From contig JAJECF010000176.1 in the NCBI GenBank assembly GCA_022822125.1, positions 1 through 6,601 of the forward strand: DNA of 6,601 bases, read 5' to 3'. This document shows positions 1 to 6,241 of this stretch, in pieces. A program made the position numbers and the translations under genes. Each line of letters begins with the position of its first letter. Position 1 is the first letter of the stretch. The notes under the pieces are model-generated. The model did no database searches. It worked only from the letters and a program-made list of their open reading frames with translations, and had not been told where the DNA came from. The DNA comes from Alphaproteobacteria bacterium (GTDB lineage: Bacteria; Pseudomonadota; Alphaproteobacteria; Bin95).

Positions 1-1448
1 TAGCGCCTGCCGACCAGCATCATGCCGATGGGCAGCCCGTCGCCCATGCCGCAGGGCAGCGACATCGCCGGATGGTGGGTGATGTCGAAGGGCGCGGTGT
101 TGCCGATCATCTCGAGCGCGCGCTGCACATATTCCTCGCGCGAGGCGTCCGGGCCCGGCAGCGGCGTGGCCTTGAGCGGCACGGTCGGCAGCAGCAGCAG
201 GTCGCACTCGGCCAGCACCTTGTCATAATCCGCCGCCAACCGCCGCGAGAGGTTCACCCCCTTGCCGTAGTAACGCAGGCCGTAATGGTTGCGGATATAG
301 GTGCCGAGCATGGTGAACAGCTTGGTCGTCTCCGACATCTGGTCCGCGCGGTCGCGCCAGCGATGGTGGAAGTCCATCAGGCTCGTCACATAGAGGTCCT
401 GGCGGCTGTGGCCGTAGCCGTCGCCCCACATCATGGTGCCGGTCAGCCCCTCGACGCCGATCGGGGTCCAGATCGCCGCGCCGATGGCGTGCATCGGCAC
501 CGAGACCTCCCGGACCTCCGCGCCCATCTTGGCGAGAATGTCCGCCGCCGCCCGGTTGGCCGCATCGACGTCGGCCTCCGAGTTCGGGTGCCCGAAGCCT
601 TCCTTCAGCACGCCGATCTTCATGCCGCCGACGCCGCCTTCCAGCATTTCGGAATAGGGGTGCGTCTCGACATCGTATTGGCGCGGGTCAACCCCGTCGG
701 AGCCCGCGATCGCCTCCAGCATCAGCGCATTGTCGCGGACATTGCCGGTCATCGGCCCGGTGTGATCCACATAGATCTCGATGGGCATGATGCCGGTATA
801 GGGCACGAGCCCGTGGGTCGGCTTCATGCCGTATATGCCGCAATAGGCCGCCGGCATGCGGATCGACCCGCCCTGATCGCCGCCGACGGCCATATCGACC
901 TCGCCGGCCGCCACCAGCGCGGCGCTGCCGGAGGACGATCCGCCTGCGGAATAACCCATGCGGTGTGGATTGTGGACCGCCCCCGTCGCATTGGTATGGC
1001 TGCCGCCGGAAAGGCAGAAATTCTCGCAATGCGCCTTGCCCTCGATGGTGGCGCCGGCGTCCAGCAGCCGCTCGACGATCGTGGCGTCGATATCCGGCAC
1101 ATAGCCTTCCAGTGTGGCCGCGCCGTTCATCATCGGCACGCCGGCCAGCATCACATTGTCCTTGAGCGCGACGGTCTTGCCCTTGAGCGGGCCCTCGGCC
1201 GCGCCTTCGATCCGGGTCTTGTAGTACCAGGCGTTGTATTTGTTCTCCTCGCCCTCCGGCCGGTAGCCCGGCACGCGCGGATAGCGCACTTGCGGCAGGT
1301 TGTCGGGGAGGCCGTCAACGACATTGTAAGCGTCGATGCTGCCGGCGATGAGGCCGAGGAAGGACTGCACGTCCTCCTCGCTCAGCGACAGGCCCATCTC
1401 GTCCGCGACATCGCGCAGCTGCTCCGCGGTCGGCATCTGAACTGGCAT
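1..1448 (-). CDS. Amidase-signature-family amidase (acylamide amidohydrolase), 3' end cut by window
   Basis: Hydrolyses a carboxamide to the acid plus ammonia (EC 3.5.1.4-type, inferred), probably in the cytoplasm because no signal peptide is visible. The first 482 codons are present; the frame is still open at the left edge, and the family usually has about 500-520 residues, so only a short tail is missing. The amidase-signature triad is visible: Lys96 in VALKDN, cis-Ser171 in the GGSSSGS stretch (169-175) and nucleophile Ser195 in GGDQGGSIRMP (189-199), with Asp191 four residues before it. The 141-145 stretch CENFC, the KPTHGLVPYTG block (209-219) and NTAPFDITHHP (450-460) resemble, from memory, the enantioselective amidases that accompany nitrile hydratase in Rhodococcus. 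ATG at 1448 is chosen because a GGAGG lies six bases upstream. It follows the last ABC ATPase gene by 18 bases, so it is probably the enzyme that uses the imported amide. Gatalike GatA is unlikely because the N-terminal region and catalytic block fit stand-alone amidases. Confidence 0.93.
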   Translation of the reverse strand, partial: MPVQMPTAEQLRDVADEMGLSLSEEDVQSFLGLIAGSIDAYNVVDGLPDNLPQVRYPRVPGYRPEGEENKYNAWYYKTRIEGAAEGPLKGKTVALKDNVMLAGVPMMNGAATLEGYVPDIDATIVERLLDAGATIEGKAHCENFCLSGGSHTNATGAVHNPHRMGYSAGGSSSGSAALVAAGEVDMAVGGDQGGSIRMPAAYCGIYGMKPTHGLVPYTGIMPIEIYVDHTGPMTGNVRDNALMLEAIAGSDGVDPRQYDVETHPYSEMLEGGVGGMKIGVLKEGFGHPNSEADVDAANRAAADILAKMGAEVREVSVPMHAIGAAIWTPIGVEGLTGTMMWGDGYGHSRQDLYVTSLMDFHHRWRDRADQMSETTKLFTMLGTYIRNHYGLRYYGKGVNLSRRLAADYDKVLAECDLLLLPTVPLKATPLPGPDASREEYVQRALEMIGNTAPFDITHHPAMSLPCGMGDGLPIGMMLVGRR

Positions 1449-1454
1449 TTTCTT

Positions 1455-1459
1455 CCTCC
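1455..1459 (-). promoter_or_regulatory. Strong Shine-Dalgarno of the amidase gene
   Basis: On the minus strand GGAGG sits six bases before the ATG at 1448, wholly inside the 18-base gap after the preceding ATPase stop codon. It fixes the amidase start. The match is better than those of the permease and LivG-type ATPase genes upstream, so the amidase can be translated efficiently on its own. Confidence 0.75.
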
Positions 1460-1466
1460 CTCGATG

Positions 1467-2183
1467 TCACGCTGCCGGCGTGCTGAAGCCCGTATAGGCG
1501 CTCATCATCTCGGCATTGCCCAGGTCGCGGCTGTCGACCTGGCGGGTGATCTCACCCTTTTGCAGGATTAGCACGCGCTCGGCCAGCGCGGCGATGAAGT
1601 CCAGGTTCTGCTCCACAAGCACGATCGTCAGCTTCCGCCGCGCCCGCAACTCGCCGATGACGGCGGCGATGTCCTGGATGATGGAAGGCTGTATGCCTTC
1701 GGTCGGTTCGTCCAGCAGGATCGTGGACGGGTGGGCGCAGAGGCAGCGCGCGAGCGCCAGCAATTGCTGCTCGCCGCCGCTGAGCGCGCCGCCGCGGCGG
1801 TCCAGAAGCTCGGTGAGGCGGGGGAAATATCCCAGGATTTCCTCAATGCGCGCCTCCGGCGGCTCGCCGCGCGGGACCCCGACCAGCATGTTCTCCCTCA
1901 CGGAGAGGTTGGGAAAGATCTCGCGGCCCTGCGGCACGAGCGCCATGCCGAGCCTTGCGCGCCGCCAGGTCGGCAGACGCCGGATTTCCTGTCCGTCGAA
2001 ACGGATGCTGCCGGCGCTCACATTCACGAAGCCCATGATCGCGCGCAGCAGGGTCGTCTTGCCCATGCCGTTATGGCCGAGCACGCCGACGAGCTCGCCT
2101 TCCTCGACATCGAGTTCGATGCCGTGCAGCACGGGAACCGGTCCGTAGGTCGCCCTGAGGCCGCGTATCTCAAGCAGCGGCAT
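1467..2183 (-). CDS. ABC importer ATPase, LivF/UrtE type
   Basis: One of two nucleotide-binding subunits that power the amide/urea-type importer at the inner face of the membrane. The 238-residue length is normal. Visible ATPase motifs are Walker A GHNGMGKTT (36-44), Q-loop Gln85 in VPQGREIFP, signature LSGGEQQ (134-140), Walker B STILLDEP (153-160) and an H-loop position occupied by Gln192 in VEQNLDF, as is usual for LivF-type subunits. The run TEGIQPSII (161-169) directly after Walker B is, from memory, a hallmark of UrtE and related amide-transporter ATPases, and points away from a pure branched-chain amino acid LivF. ATG at 2183 overlaps the end of the upstream ATPase gene by 14 bases, implying translational coupling; a purine-rich AAGGAAG precedes it. 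A much longer upstream reading of the same frame is a shadow of the neighbouring gene. Confidence 0.95.
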   Translation of the reverse strand: MPLLEIRGLRATYGPVPVLHGIELDVEEGELVGVLGHNGMGKTTLLRAIMGFVNVSAGSIRFDGQEIRRLPTWRRARLGMALVPQGREIFPNLSVRENMLVGVPRGEPPEARIEEILGYFPRLTELLDRRGGALSGGEQQLLALARCLCAHPSTILLDEPTEGIQPSIIQDIAAVIGELRARRKLTIVLVEQNLDFIAALAERVLILQKGEITRQVDSRDLGNAEMMSAYTGFSTPAA

Positions 2184-2907
2184 TGGCTTCCTTGCCCAGA
2201 TAGATCTCCTGCACCTCCGAATGCGCCATGATGTCCTCGACATGGCCTTCGATGAAGATACGGCCGCGATGGAACACGGTGACCGTGCTGGCGATGTCCT
2301 TGATGAAGTCCATGTCGTGCTCGACGACGACCAGCGTGTTGTCGCCGGCAAGGTTGCGCACCACGCCGGCGAGGCGCGCGCGCTCCTCGCCCGCCATGCC
2401 CGCCGCCGGCTCGTCCAGCAGCACCAGGCGCGGCCGGGCGGCGAGCACCATGGCGAGCTCCACAAGCTGGCGCTGGCCGTGGGCGAGCGCGCCGACCGTG
2501 TCGCCGGCAAGCTCCGCGATCTGCATGAGCGCGAGCATCTCGTCGGCGACCTGCGCCGCCCGGTCCGCCCGGTTCCTGCGGCTGGCCGCGAGATTGATGT
2601 TCTCATAGGCCGACAGGCCCTCGAAGAGGTTCGGCACCTGCGTCTTGATGCCGATGCCGCGCGCCACGATCTCGTGGGTATGGCGGCCGCCGATCTCCTC
2701 GCCGTCGAACAGGATGGAGCCGCTGCTGGGCCGCAATTGCCCGGTGAGGCACTTGAAGAAGGTGCTCTTGCCCGCACCGTTCGGCCCGATCAGGCAGCGC
2801 AGCTCGCCCGGCGCCAGGCTGAAATCCACATTGTCCACCGCGACGACGCCGCCGAAGCGCATGGTGAGGCCGGACGTGGCGAGGATGGACCCGGATGCGG
2901 CGGTCAC
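2170..2907 (-). CDS. ABC importer ATPase, LivG/UrtD type (GTG start)
   Basis: The second nucleotide-binding subunit of the importer, 245 residues. Motifs: Walker A GPNGAGKST (41-49), Q-loop Gln90 in KTQVPNLFEG, signature region LAHGQRQLVEL (141-151), Walker B LVLLDEP (161-167) and H-loop His197 in VVVEHDMDF. The signature is not the canonical LSGGQ: AHGQRQ resembles the SHGQKQ that I recall for UrtD urea-transporter ATPases rather than the LSYGQQR of LivG. The start is GTG at 2907, sharing four bases (GTGA) with the stop of the upstream permease gene; no in-frame ATG occurs before residue 16, which would remove the first beta strand. Coupled translation with the permease is likely. Specificity cannot be set from an ATPase, but the subfamily traits agree with a urea/amide importer. 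Confidence 0.95.
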   Translation of the reverse strand: MTAASGSILATSGLTMRFGGVVAVDNVDFSLAPGELRCLIGPNGAGKSTFFKCLTGQLRPSSGSILFDGEEIGGRHTHEIVARGIGIKTQVPNLFEGLSAYENINLAASRRNRADRAAQVADEMLALMQIAELAGDTVGALAHGQRQLVELAMVLAARPRLVLLDEPAAGMAGEERARLAGVVRNLAGDNTLVVVEHDMDFIKDIASTVTVFHRGRIFIEGHVEDIMAHSEVQEIYLGKEANAAA

Positions 2908-3920
2908 GGCGCGCGCCCCCGCGAAGGCTGCCGGACGAGCGCGAACGCCTTGCGCAGCCAGTCATGCAGGGTCGGCACGATGCCGCGCGGCATGAGCAGC
3001 ACCAGCAGCACCAGCACGATGCCGAGGATCACCAGATTGTTGATGAGCGCCGTCTCGCCGAGCTTCAGCGAGAGATATTGCAGCGCCACGACGCCGACGA
3101 TGGGGCCGACCAGCGTGCCGACGCCCCCGGCCATCACCCAGATCAGGCATTTGGCCGACATTTCGAGGCTGAAGGCGTTCGGGTCGATGAAGGTCTGGTA
3201 GGTCGCCCACATCGCGCCGGACGCGCCGCCGAGCGCGCCGCCGATGGAGAACACCATGAGCTTGTAGCGGCGGATGTCGTAGCCGAGCAGGCCGGTCCGG
3301 ACCTCGTTCTCGCGGATGCTGATCGCGATCCGGCCGAATTTGGAGCGGATCAGGACATGGAGCAGCAGATAGACGAAGATCAGCAGCCCCATGAAATACT
3401 GGAACATCTCGCCCGGATCCATTTCCCGGTCGGTGAACGGCACCCGCATGATCGGGATGCTGGGAATGCCGTTGAAGCCGCCTAGCCGCGCCTTGCCAAT
3501 GGCGTATTCCGGCCCGGCCGTGTGGTTTATCAGCTTCCACATGATAAGGGCCACGACCAGCGTCACCACGCCGAGATAGACGTCGCTCAGCCGCCCGTAG
3601 AACATGAAATAGCCGAGCACGGCCGCGAAGGCGAAGCAGAGCGCGATGGTGAGCAGGAAGGGAATCGTGGTCTCGCCCATATTGATCGAGATCACGGCGA
3701 AGGCGTAGCCGCCGAGGCCGAAAAAGCCCGCCTGGCCGAAGCTGACGATGCCGCCGAACCCCCAGATATAGGCAAGGCTCAGCGCATAGATCGCCAGCAC
3801 GATATATTGCGTCATCTGCAGGACCTCGAAGAGGTCGAACCAGGCGGGGACGAACAGCAGGATCGCAAGCAGAACCGCTGTGACCAGGGCGACGCCGCGC
3901 CAGTATCCGGATGCCGCCAT
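2904..3920 (-). CDS. ABC importer permease, LivM/UrtC type
   Basis: Integral inner-membrane subunit that forms the translocation path together with the LivH-type partner encoded just upstream. It has 338 residues and roughly eight to nine hydrophobic segments (about 10-28, 35-55, 62-80, 86-108, 112-132, 173-192, 220-240, 257-280, 292-311). Family marks are SFGQAGFFGLGGY (60-72), the cytoplasmic coupling loop around SIRENEVRTGLLGYD (201-215), the glycine-rich WVMAGGVGTLVGPIVG (261-276) and the MPRGI near the C-terminus (310-314). The stretch ending in KARLGGFNGIP (143-153) is a periplasmic loop typical of this class. ATG at 3920 follows the previous stop by 12 bases, with GAGGCGGGG as ribosome binding site overlapping that stop. 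The stop overlaps the following GTG start. Class is certain; substrate is inferred from neighbours. Confidence 0.95.
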   Translation of the reverse strand: MAASGYWRGVALVTAVLLAILLFVPAWFDLFEVLQMTQYIVLAIYALSLAYIWGFGGIVSFGQAGFFGLGGYAFAVISINMGETTIPFLLTIALCFAFAAVLGYFMFYGRLSDVYLGVVTLVVALIMWKLINHTAGPEYAIGKARLGGFNGIPSIPIMRVPFTDREMDPGEMFQYFMGLLIFVYLLLHVLIRSKFGRIAISIRENEVRTGLLGYDIRRYKLMVFSIGGALGGASGAMWATYQTFIDPNAFSLEMSAKCLIWVMAGGVGTLVGPIVGVVALQYLSLKLGETALINNLVILGIVLVLLVLLMPRGIVPTLHDWLRKAFALVRQPSRGRAP

Positions 3921-3932
3921 GGGTGCCCCGCC

Positions 3933-4799
3933 TCAGAGGCTGCGCGAGAAGAGGCGCCCGGTGATGCCCTGCGGCAGCAGCCGGAGAAGGATGAGCGCGA
4001 CGAGCAGCAGCGCCGCATCGCCGAAGACCGGCCCGGACAGGAAAGTGATGCTCTGGCTGATCGTGCCGAGCATGGTCGAGGCGCTGAGCGTGCCGGCCAC
4101 GATGGCCGAGCCGCCCGTCACCACGGTGATGAAGGCCTGCCCGATGAAATAGACGCCCATGCTCGGCACGACGCCGGCGATCGGCGCAAGCAGACCGCCC
4201 GCCAGCCCGGTCAGCGCGGCGCCGATGCCGAAGGTCGCCATATAGACCAGCTTGGAGTTGACCCCGAGCGCCTCGGCCATGTTCGGGTTTTGCATGGTCG
4301 AGCGCGCGATCAGCCCGAAGCGCGTGTATTTCAGCACGGCATAGATCGCAGCTAGGATCAGCGCGGCCGCCAGAATCAGCACCAGCGTATAGCTGGCGAT
4401 CTTGTAGTCGCCGATGGCGAAGCCGCCGAGCGGCGTCGCCACGCCCTCCACCGTGTTGCCGAACACGACGGTCACCGCGCCGATGATGAGCAGGCTCAAC
4501 CCCCAGGTCGCAAGAATGGAGTCGAGCAGGCGGTTGTAGAGGAACTGGATGATGCAGCGCTCGACGATAATGCCGAACACGCCCACGACGAGCGGCGCCA
4601 GCACCAGGATCGCGACCCAGAGGTTCACGCCCAATTTGGTGGTCAGCACCACGGTGTAGCCGCCGAGCATCAGGAACTCGCCATGGGCGATGTTGATGAC
4701 CCGCATCATGCCGAAGATGATCGCGAGCCCGGCCGCGATGAGCACCAGCCCCGCAACCGCGCGCAGCAACTCTATGAGGACGATAAGGGCGTAATCCAT
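3933..4799 (-). CDS. ABC importer permease, LivH/UrtB type
   Basis: Inner-membrane permease subunit, 288 residues, about eight hydrophobic segments (near 6-30, 40-55, 60-85, 95-115, 135-158, 187-207, 217-240, 259-278). The N-terminal GLAIIFGMMRVINIAHGEF (24-42) is the hallmark of the LivH family, and the coupling loop reads STMQNPNMAEALGVNSK (167-183). The MQNPNMAEALGV version resembles the QNRxMA motif I recall from UrtB/FmdE-type permeases, whereas LivH usually has R/DxxMAxxLGI after a different lead. ATG at 4799 is preceded by GGGG seven bases upstream, a weak ribosome binding site. A longer in-frame extension to 5012 exists but is arginine/serine-rich and lies across the end of the binding-protein gene, so it is rejected. 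It starts 58 bases after the binding-protein stop; that gap contains a hairpin. Confidence 0.94.
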   Translation of the reverse strand: MDYALIVLIELLRAVAGLVLIAAGLAIIFGMMRVINIAHGEFLMLGGYTVVLTTKLGVNLWVAILVLAPLVVGVFGIIVERCIIQFLYNRLLDSILATWGLSLLIIGAVTVVFGNTVEGVATPLGGFAIGDYKIASYTLVLILAAALILAAIYAVLKYTRFGLIARSTMQNPNMAEALGVNSKLVYMATFGIGAALTGLAGGLLAPIAGVVPSMGVYFIGQAFITVVTGGSAIVAGTLSASTMLGTISQSITFLSGPVFGDAALLLVALILLRLLPQGITGRLFSRSL

Positions 4800-4813
4800 G
4801 CAGGAACCCCGCG

Positions 4814-4840
4814 CCGCCGCCCCGGCCGGCGGGACGGCGG
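4814..4840 (-). promoter_or_regulatory. GC-rich hairpin between binding-protein and permease genes
   Basis: In the minus-strand transcript the two arms (4830-4840 and 4814-4824) pair over 11 bp around a five-base loop, with one U-G wobble; read on the plus strand the same position is a C-A mismatch, so the fold is better in the mRNA direction. It begins 17 bases after the binding-protein stop and ends three bases before the GGGG ahead of the permease ATG. No U-run follows, so it is not a standard intrinsic terminator. Such hairpins are known to keep periplasmic binding-protein mRNA more abundant than that of the membrane subunits by blocking 3' decay or limiting read-through; that role here is inferred. 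Confidence 0.6.
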
Positions 4841-4857
4841 ACAAGCGGCAAGGTCTC

Positions 4858-6114
4858 CTAATTGAGCGAGATCTCGTAATGCTTGTTGGCGTTCGGGTCC
4901 TTCTCGAGGTCGCAGACGGTCTGGGTGTCCGCGGGCTGGACCTGGGAGAATTTCTCCTTGATGACGAATTGCTTGTCCTGGAGGTCCGCCACATAGACGT
5001 CCCGGATCGCATGGTGGGTCTTGCGGTCGATGGTGACCTTGCCGGAGGGGAACTCGTATTCCTTGCCCGACTCCATCACCTCGATGAGCGCCATGCGGTC
5101 GAGGCTGCCCGCGGTCCGCACTGCATCGGCCCAGATCATCATGCCTTCCCAGGTGAAGGCCGAGAGCTCCGTCAGGAAGGGCGTGTCTTCGGGATAGCGC
5201 TGCTTGACGGACTCGACCCAGGCCTTGTTCATGGGCGAGTCGATCTGCGGATAGTAGCCATAGCTGGTGATGATGCCGTTCGCGACTTCCGGCTTGATGA
5301 TCTCGATCTCCGCGCCCGCGGCGCCGAAGGTCGTGGAGGCGATCGGGATTTCGTTCTTCATGCCGCCGGCGGCCCACTGGTTGTAGAAGCCGAGATGGCC
5401 GGTGCCGACCAGCACGGACATGACCATGTCCGGCTTCGCTTCCTGAATCTTGGAGATCGTCGGCCCGAAATTGGTCACATCCAGCGGGAAGAAGTCGGTG
5501 GACAGCACTTCGCCGCCATTCTGCTCGACATAGCGTTTCACCCAGGCGGCGGTGATCTGGCCGTAATTGTAGTCCGCCGCGATGGTATAGACCTTCTTGC
5601 CCCACAGATTCATGGTATGCGGCACAAGCTGCTCGACCGTCTGCGCGGGCGTGGTGCCGAGCGTGATCTCGTTGCGGTCGCACACGCCGCCTTCATAGAG
5701 CGTGTTGTAGAAATAGAGCGTTTTGAAGCGGTGGAAGATCGGGCGGATGGTCTCCCGGCTGGCGCTGGTGATGCCGCCCATGACGACCGCAACCTTGTCC
5801 TTCAGCGCCAGCTGCGTCGCATATTGCGAATAGAGCGACATGTTGGACTGGGGATCGTAAACGACGCCCTTGACCTCGCGGCCGAGAAGGCCGCCCTGCG
5901 CGTTGATCTCCTCGATGGCCATCAGCATGATCTGGTTCATCGGGATGCCGGCGAAGTCGAGGAAGCCGGAGAGGTCGTGAAGGCCGCCGACCAGGATCGC
6001 GTCGTCGGCCGCCGCTGACATGGCCGGGAATACAGAGGAAAATGCGGCGGCGCCGGCTCCCGCAGCGGCGGTCCTCATGAAATCGCGCCGGGTCGGTTTG
6101 TTGAGACGAGTCAT
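4858..6114 (-). CDS. Tat-exported amide/urea-type ABC substrate-binding protein (UrtA/FmdD/AmiC-like)
   Basis: Captures the substrate in the periplasm and delivers it to the permease pair. It has 418 residues, normal for the family. The N-terminus carries a twin-arginine signal, TRRDFM (8-13), an alanine-rich hydrophobic stretch (17-34) and a likely cleavage site near AMSAAADD (31-38). The mature part is a type I periplasmic-binding fold (Peripla_BP_5/6 class). GGITSASRE (113-121) and YEGGVCDRN (140-148) align, from memory, with the GCWTSASRK and YEGxECSxN blocks of UrtA; PQIDSPMNKAWVESVKQRY (289-307) also matches that branch. This separates it from LivJ-type amino acid binders. ATG at 6114 is chosen because GGAGGAGG ends six bases before it; an in-frame ATG at 6135 would place that site inside the gene and adds only MQRRRPP. 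It leads the operon. Substrate is most likely urea or a small amide; the linked amidase favours an amide. Confidence 0.9.
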   Translation of the reverse strand: MTRLNKPTRRDFMRTAAAGAGAAAFSSVFPAMSAAADDAILVGGLHDLSGFLDFAGIPMNQIMLMAIEEINAQGGLLGREVKGVVYDPQSNMSLYSQYATQLALKDKVAVVMGGITSASRETIRPIFHRFKTLYFYNTLYEGGVCDRNEITLGTTPAQTVEQLVPHTMNLWGKKVYTIAADYNYGQITAAWVKRYVEQNGGEVLSTDFFPLDVTNFGPTISKIQEAKPDMVMSVLVGTGHLGFYNQWAAGGMKNEIPIASTTFGAAGAEIEIIKPEVANGIITSYGYYPQIDSPMNKAWVESVKQRYPEDTPFLTELSAFTWEGMMIWADAVRTAGSLDRMALIEVMESGKEYEFPSGKVTIDRKTHHAIRDVYVADLQDKQFVIKEKFSQVQPADTQTVCDLEKDPNANKHYEISLN

Positions 6115-6241
6115 TGGCGGCCTCCTCCGCTGCATGTCGGGAATCGCGCTCCGCGTGGCTTGACGGCAGTGCAGGACGGCGAGCCTGCCAGACCGCTCCG
6201 GAAAAACAAAGCGGAATCGGGAGTGTCGCGGCCGACCGGCT
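6115..6241 (-). promoter_or_regulatory. Intergenic region likely to hold the transporter-amidase operon promoter
   Basis: This 127-base gap separates the chaperone gene from the importer operon and is the largest non-coding stretch here, so the operon promoter probably lies in it. I see no convincing -35/-10 pair. On the minus strand there is a weak CCGCT/AGCGG stem with a T-rich loop at about 6193-6214, not good enough for a terminator. An inverted repeat of five bases per arm, GCAGG (6171-6175) and CCTGC (6184-6188), is a possible regulator site but is short enough to be chance. Confidence 0.4.
6121..6128 (-). promoter_or_regulatory. Shine-Dalgarno of the binding-protein gene
   Basis: GGAGGAGG on the minus strand, six bases before the ATG at 6114. 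It is the strongest ribosome binding site in the window and decides between the two in-frame ATGs (6114 and 6135) in favour of 6114. A high initiation rate suits a binding protein that is needed in excess over its membrane complex. Confidence 0.8.

Noticed and set aside
189..200. Short CAG repeat
   Set aside because: It encodes a leucine run (LLLLP) inside the amidase, where homologues also have a hydrophobic strand; no evidence of a functional repeat.
72..1571. A 499-codon plus-strand open frame opposite the amidase gene
   Set aside because: It is the antisense shadow of the amidase gene in GC-rich DNA: the product is rich in Arg, His and Ala with no recognisable domain, and the minus-strand frame has a full catalytic triad.
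2184..2777. N-terminal extension of the LivF-type ATPase
   Set aside because: It overlaps the LivG-type ATPase gene in a different frame and has shadow-type composition; the normal ABC start MPLLEIRGL begins at 2183.
2962..4851. A 629-codon minus-strand frame spanning both permease genes
   Set aside because: Its product is Arg/His/Ala-rich low-complexity sequence, out of frame with two permeases that have clear membrane segments and family motifs.
4800..5012. N-terminal extension of the LivH-type permease
   Set aside because: The extra residues are Arg/Ser/Thr-rich, overlap the end of the binding-protein gene out of frame and do not look like a membrane protein; the family begins at the ATG at 4799.
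4798..6018. A 406-codon plus-strand frame opposite the binding-protein gene
   Set aside because: It is the antisense shadow of a well-supported binding-protein gene; it shows no domain and no good ribosome binding site was noticed.
6174..6190. Sigma-54 (-24/-12) promoter candidate on the minus strand, starting at TGGCAGG
   Set aside because: The -24 half is fair, but at the required spacing the -12 half reads GT rather than GC, so it does not meet the consensus. Nitrogen control by sigma-54 would suit the operon, but the sequence does not support it.
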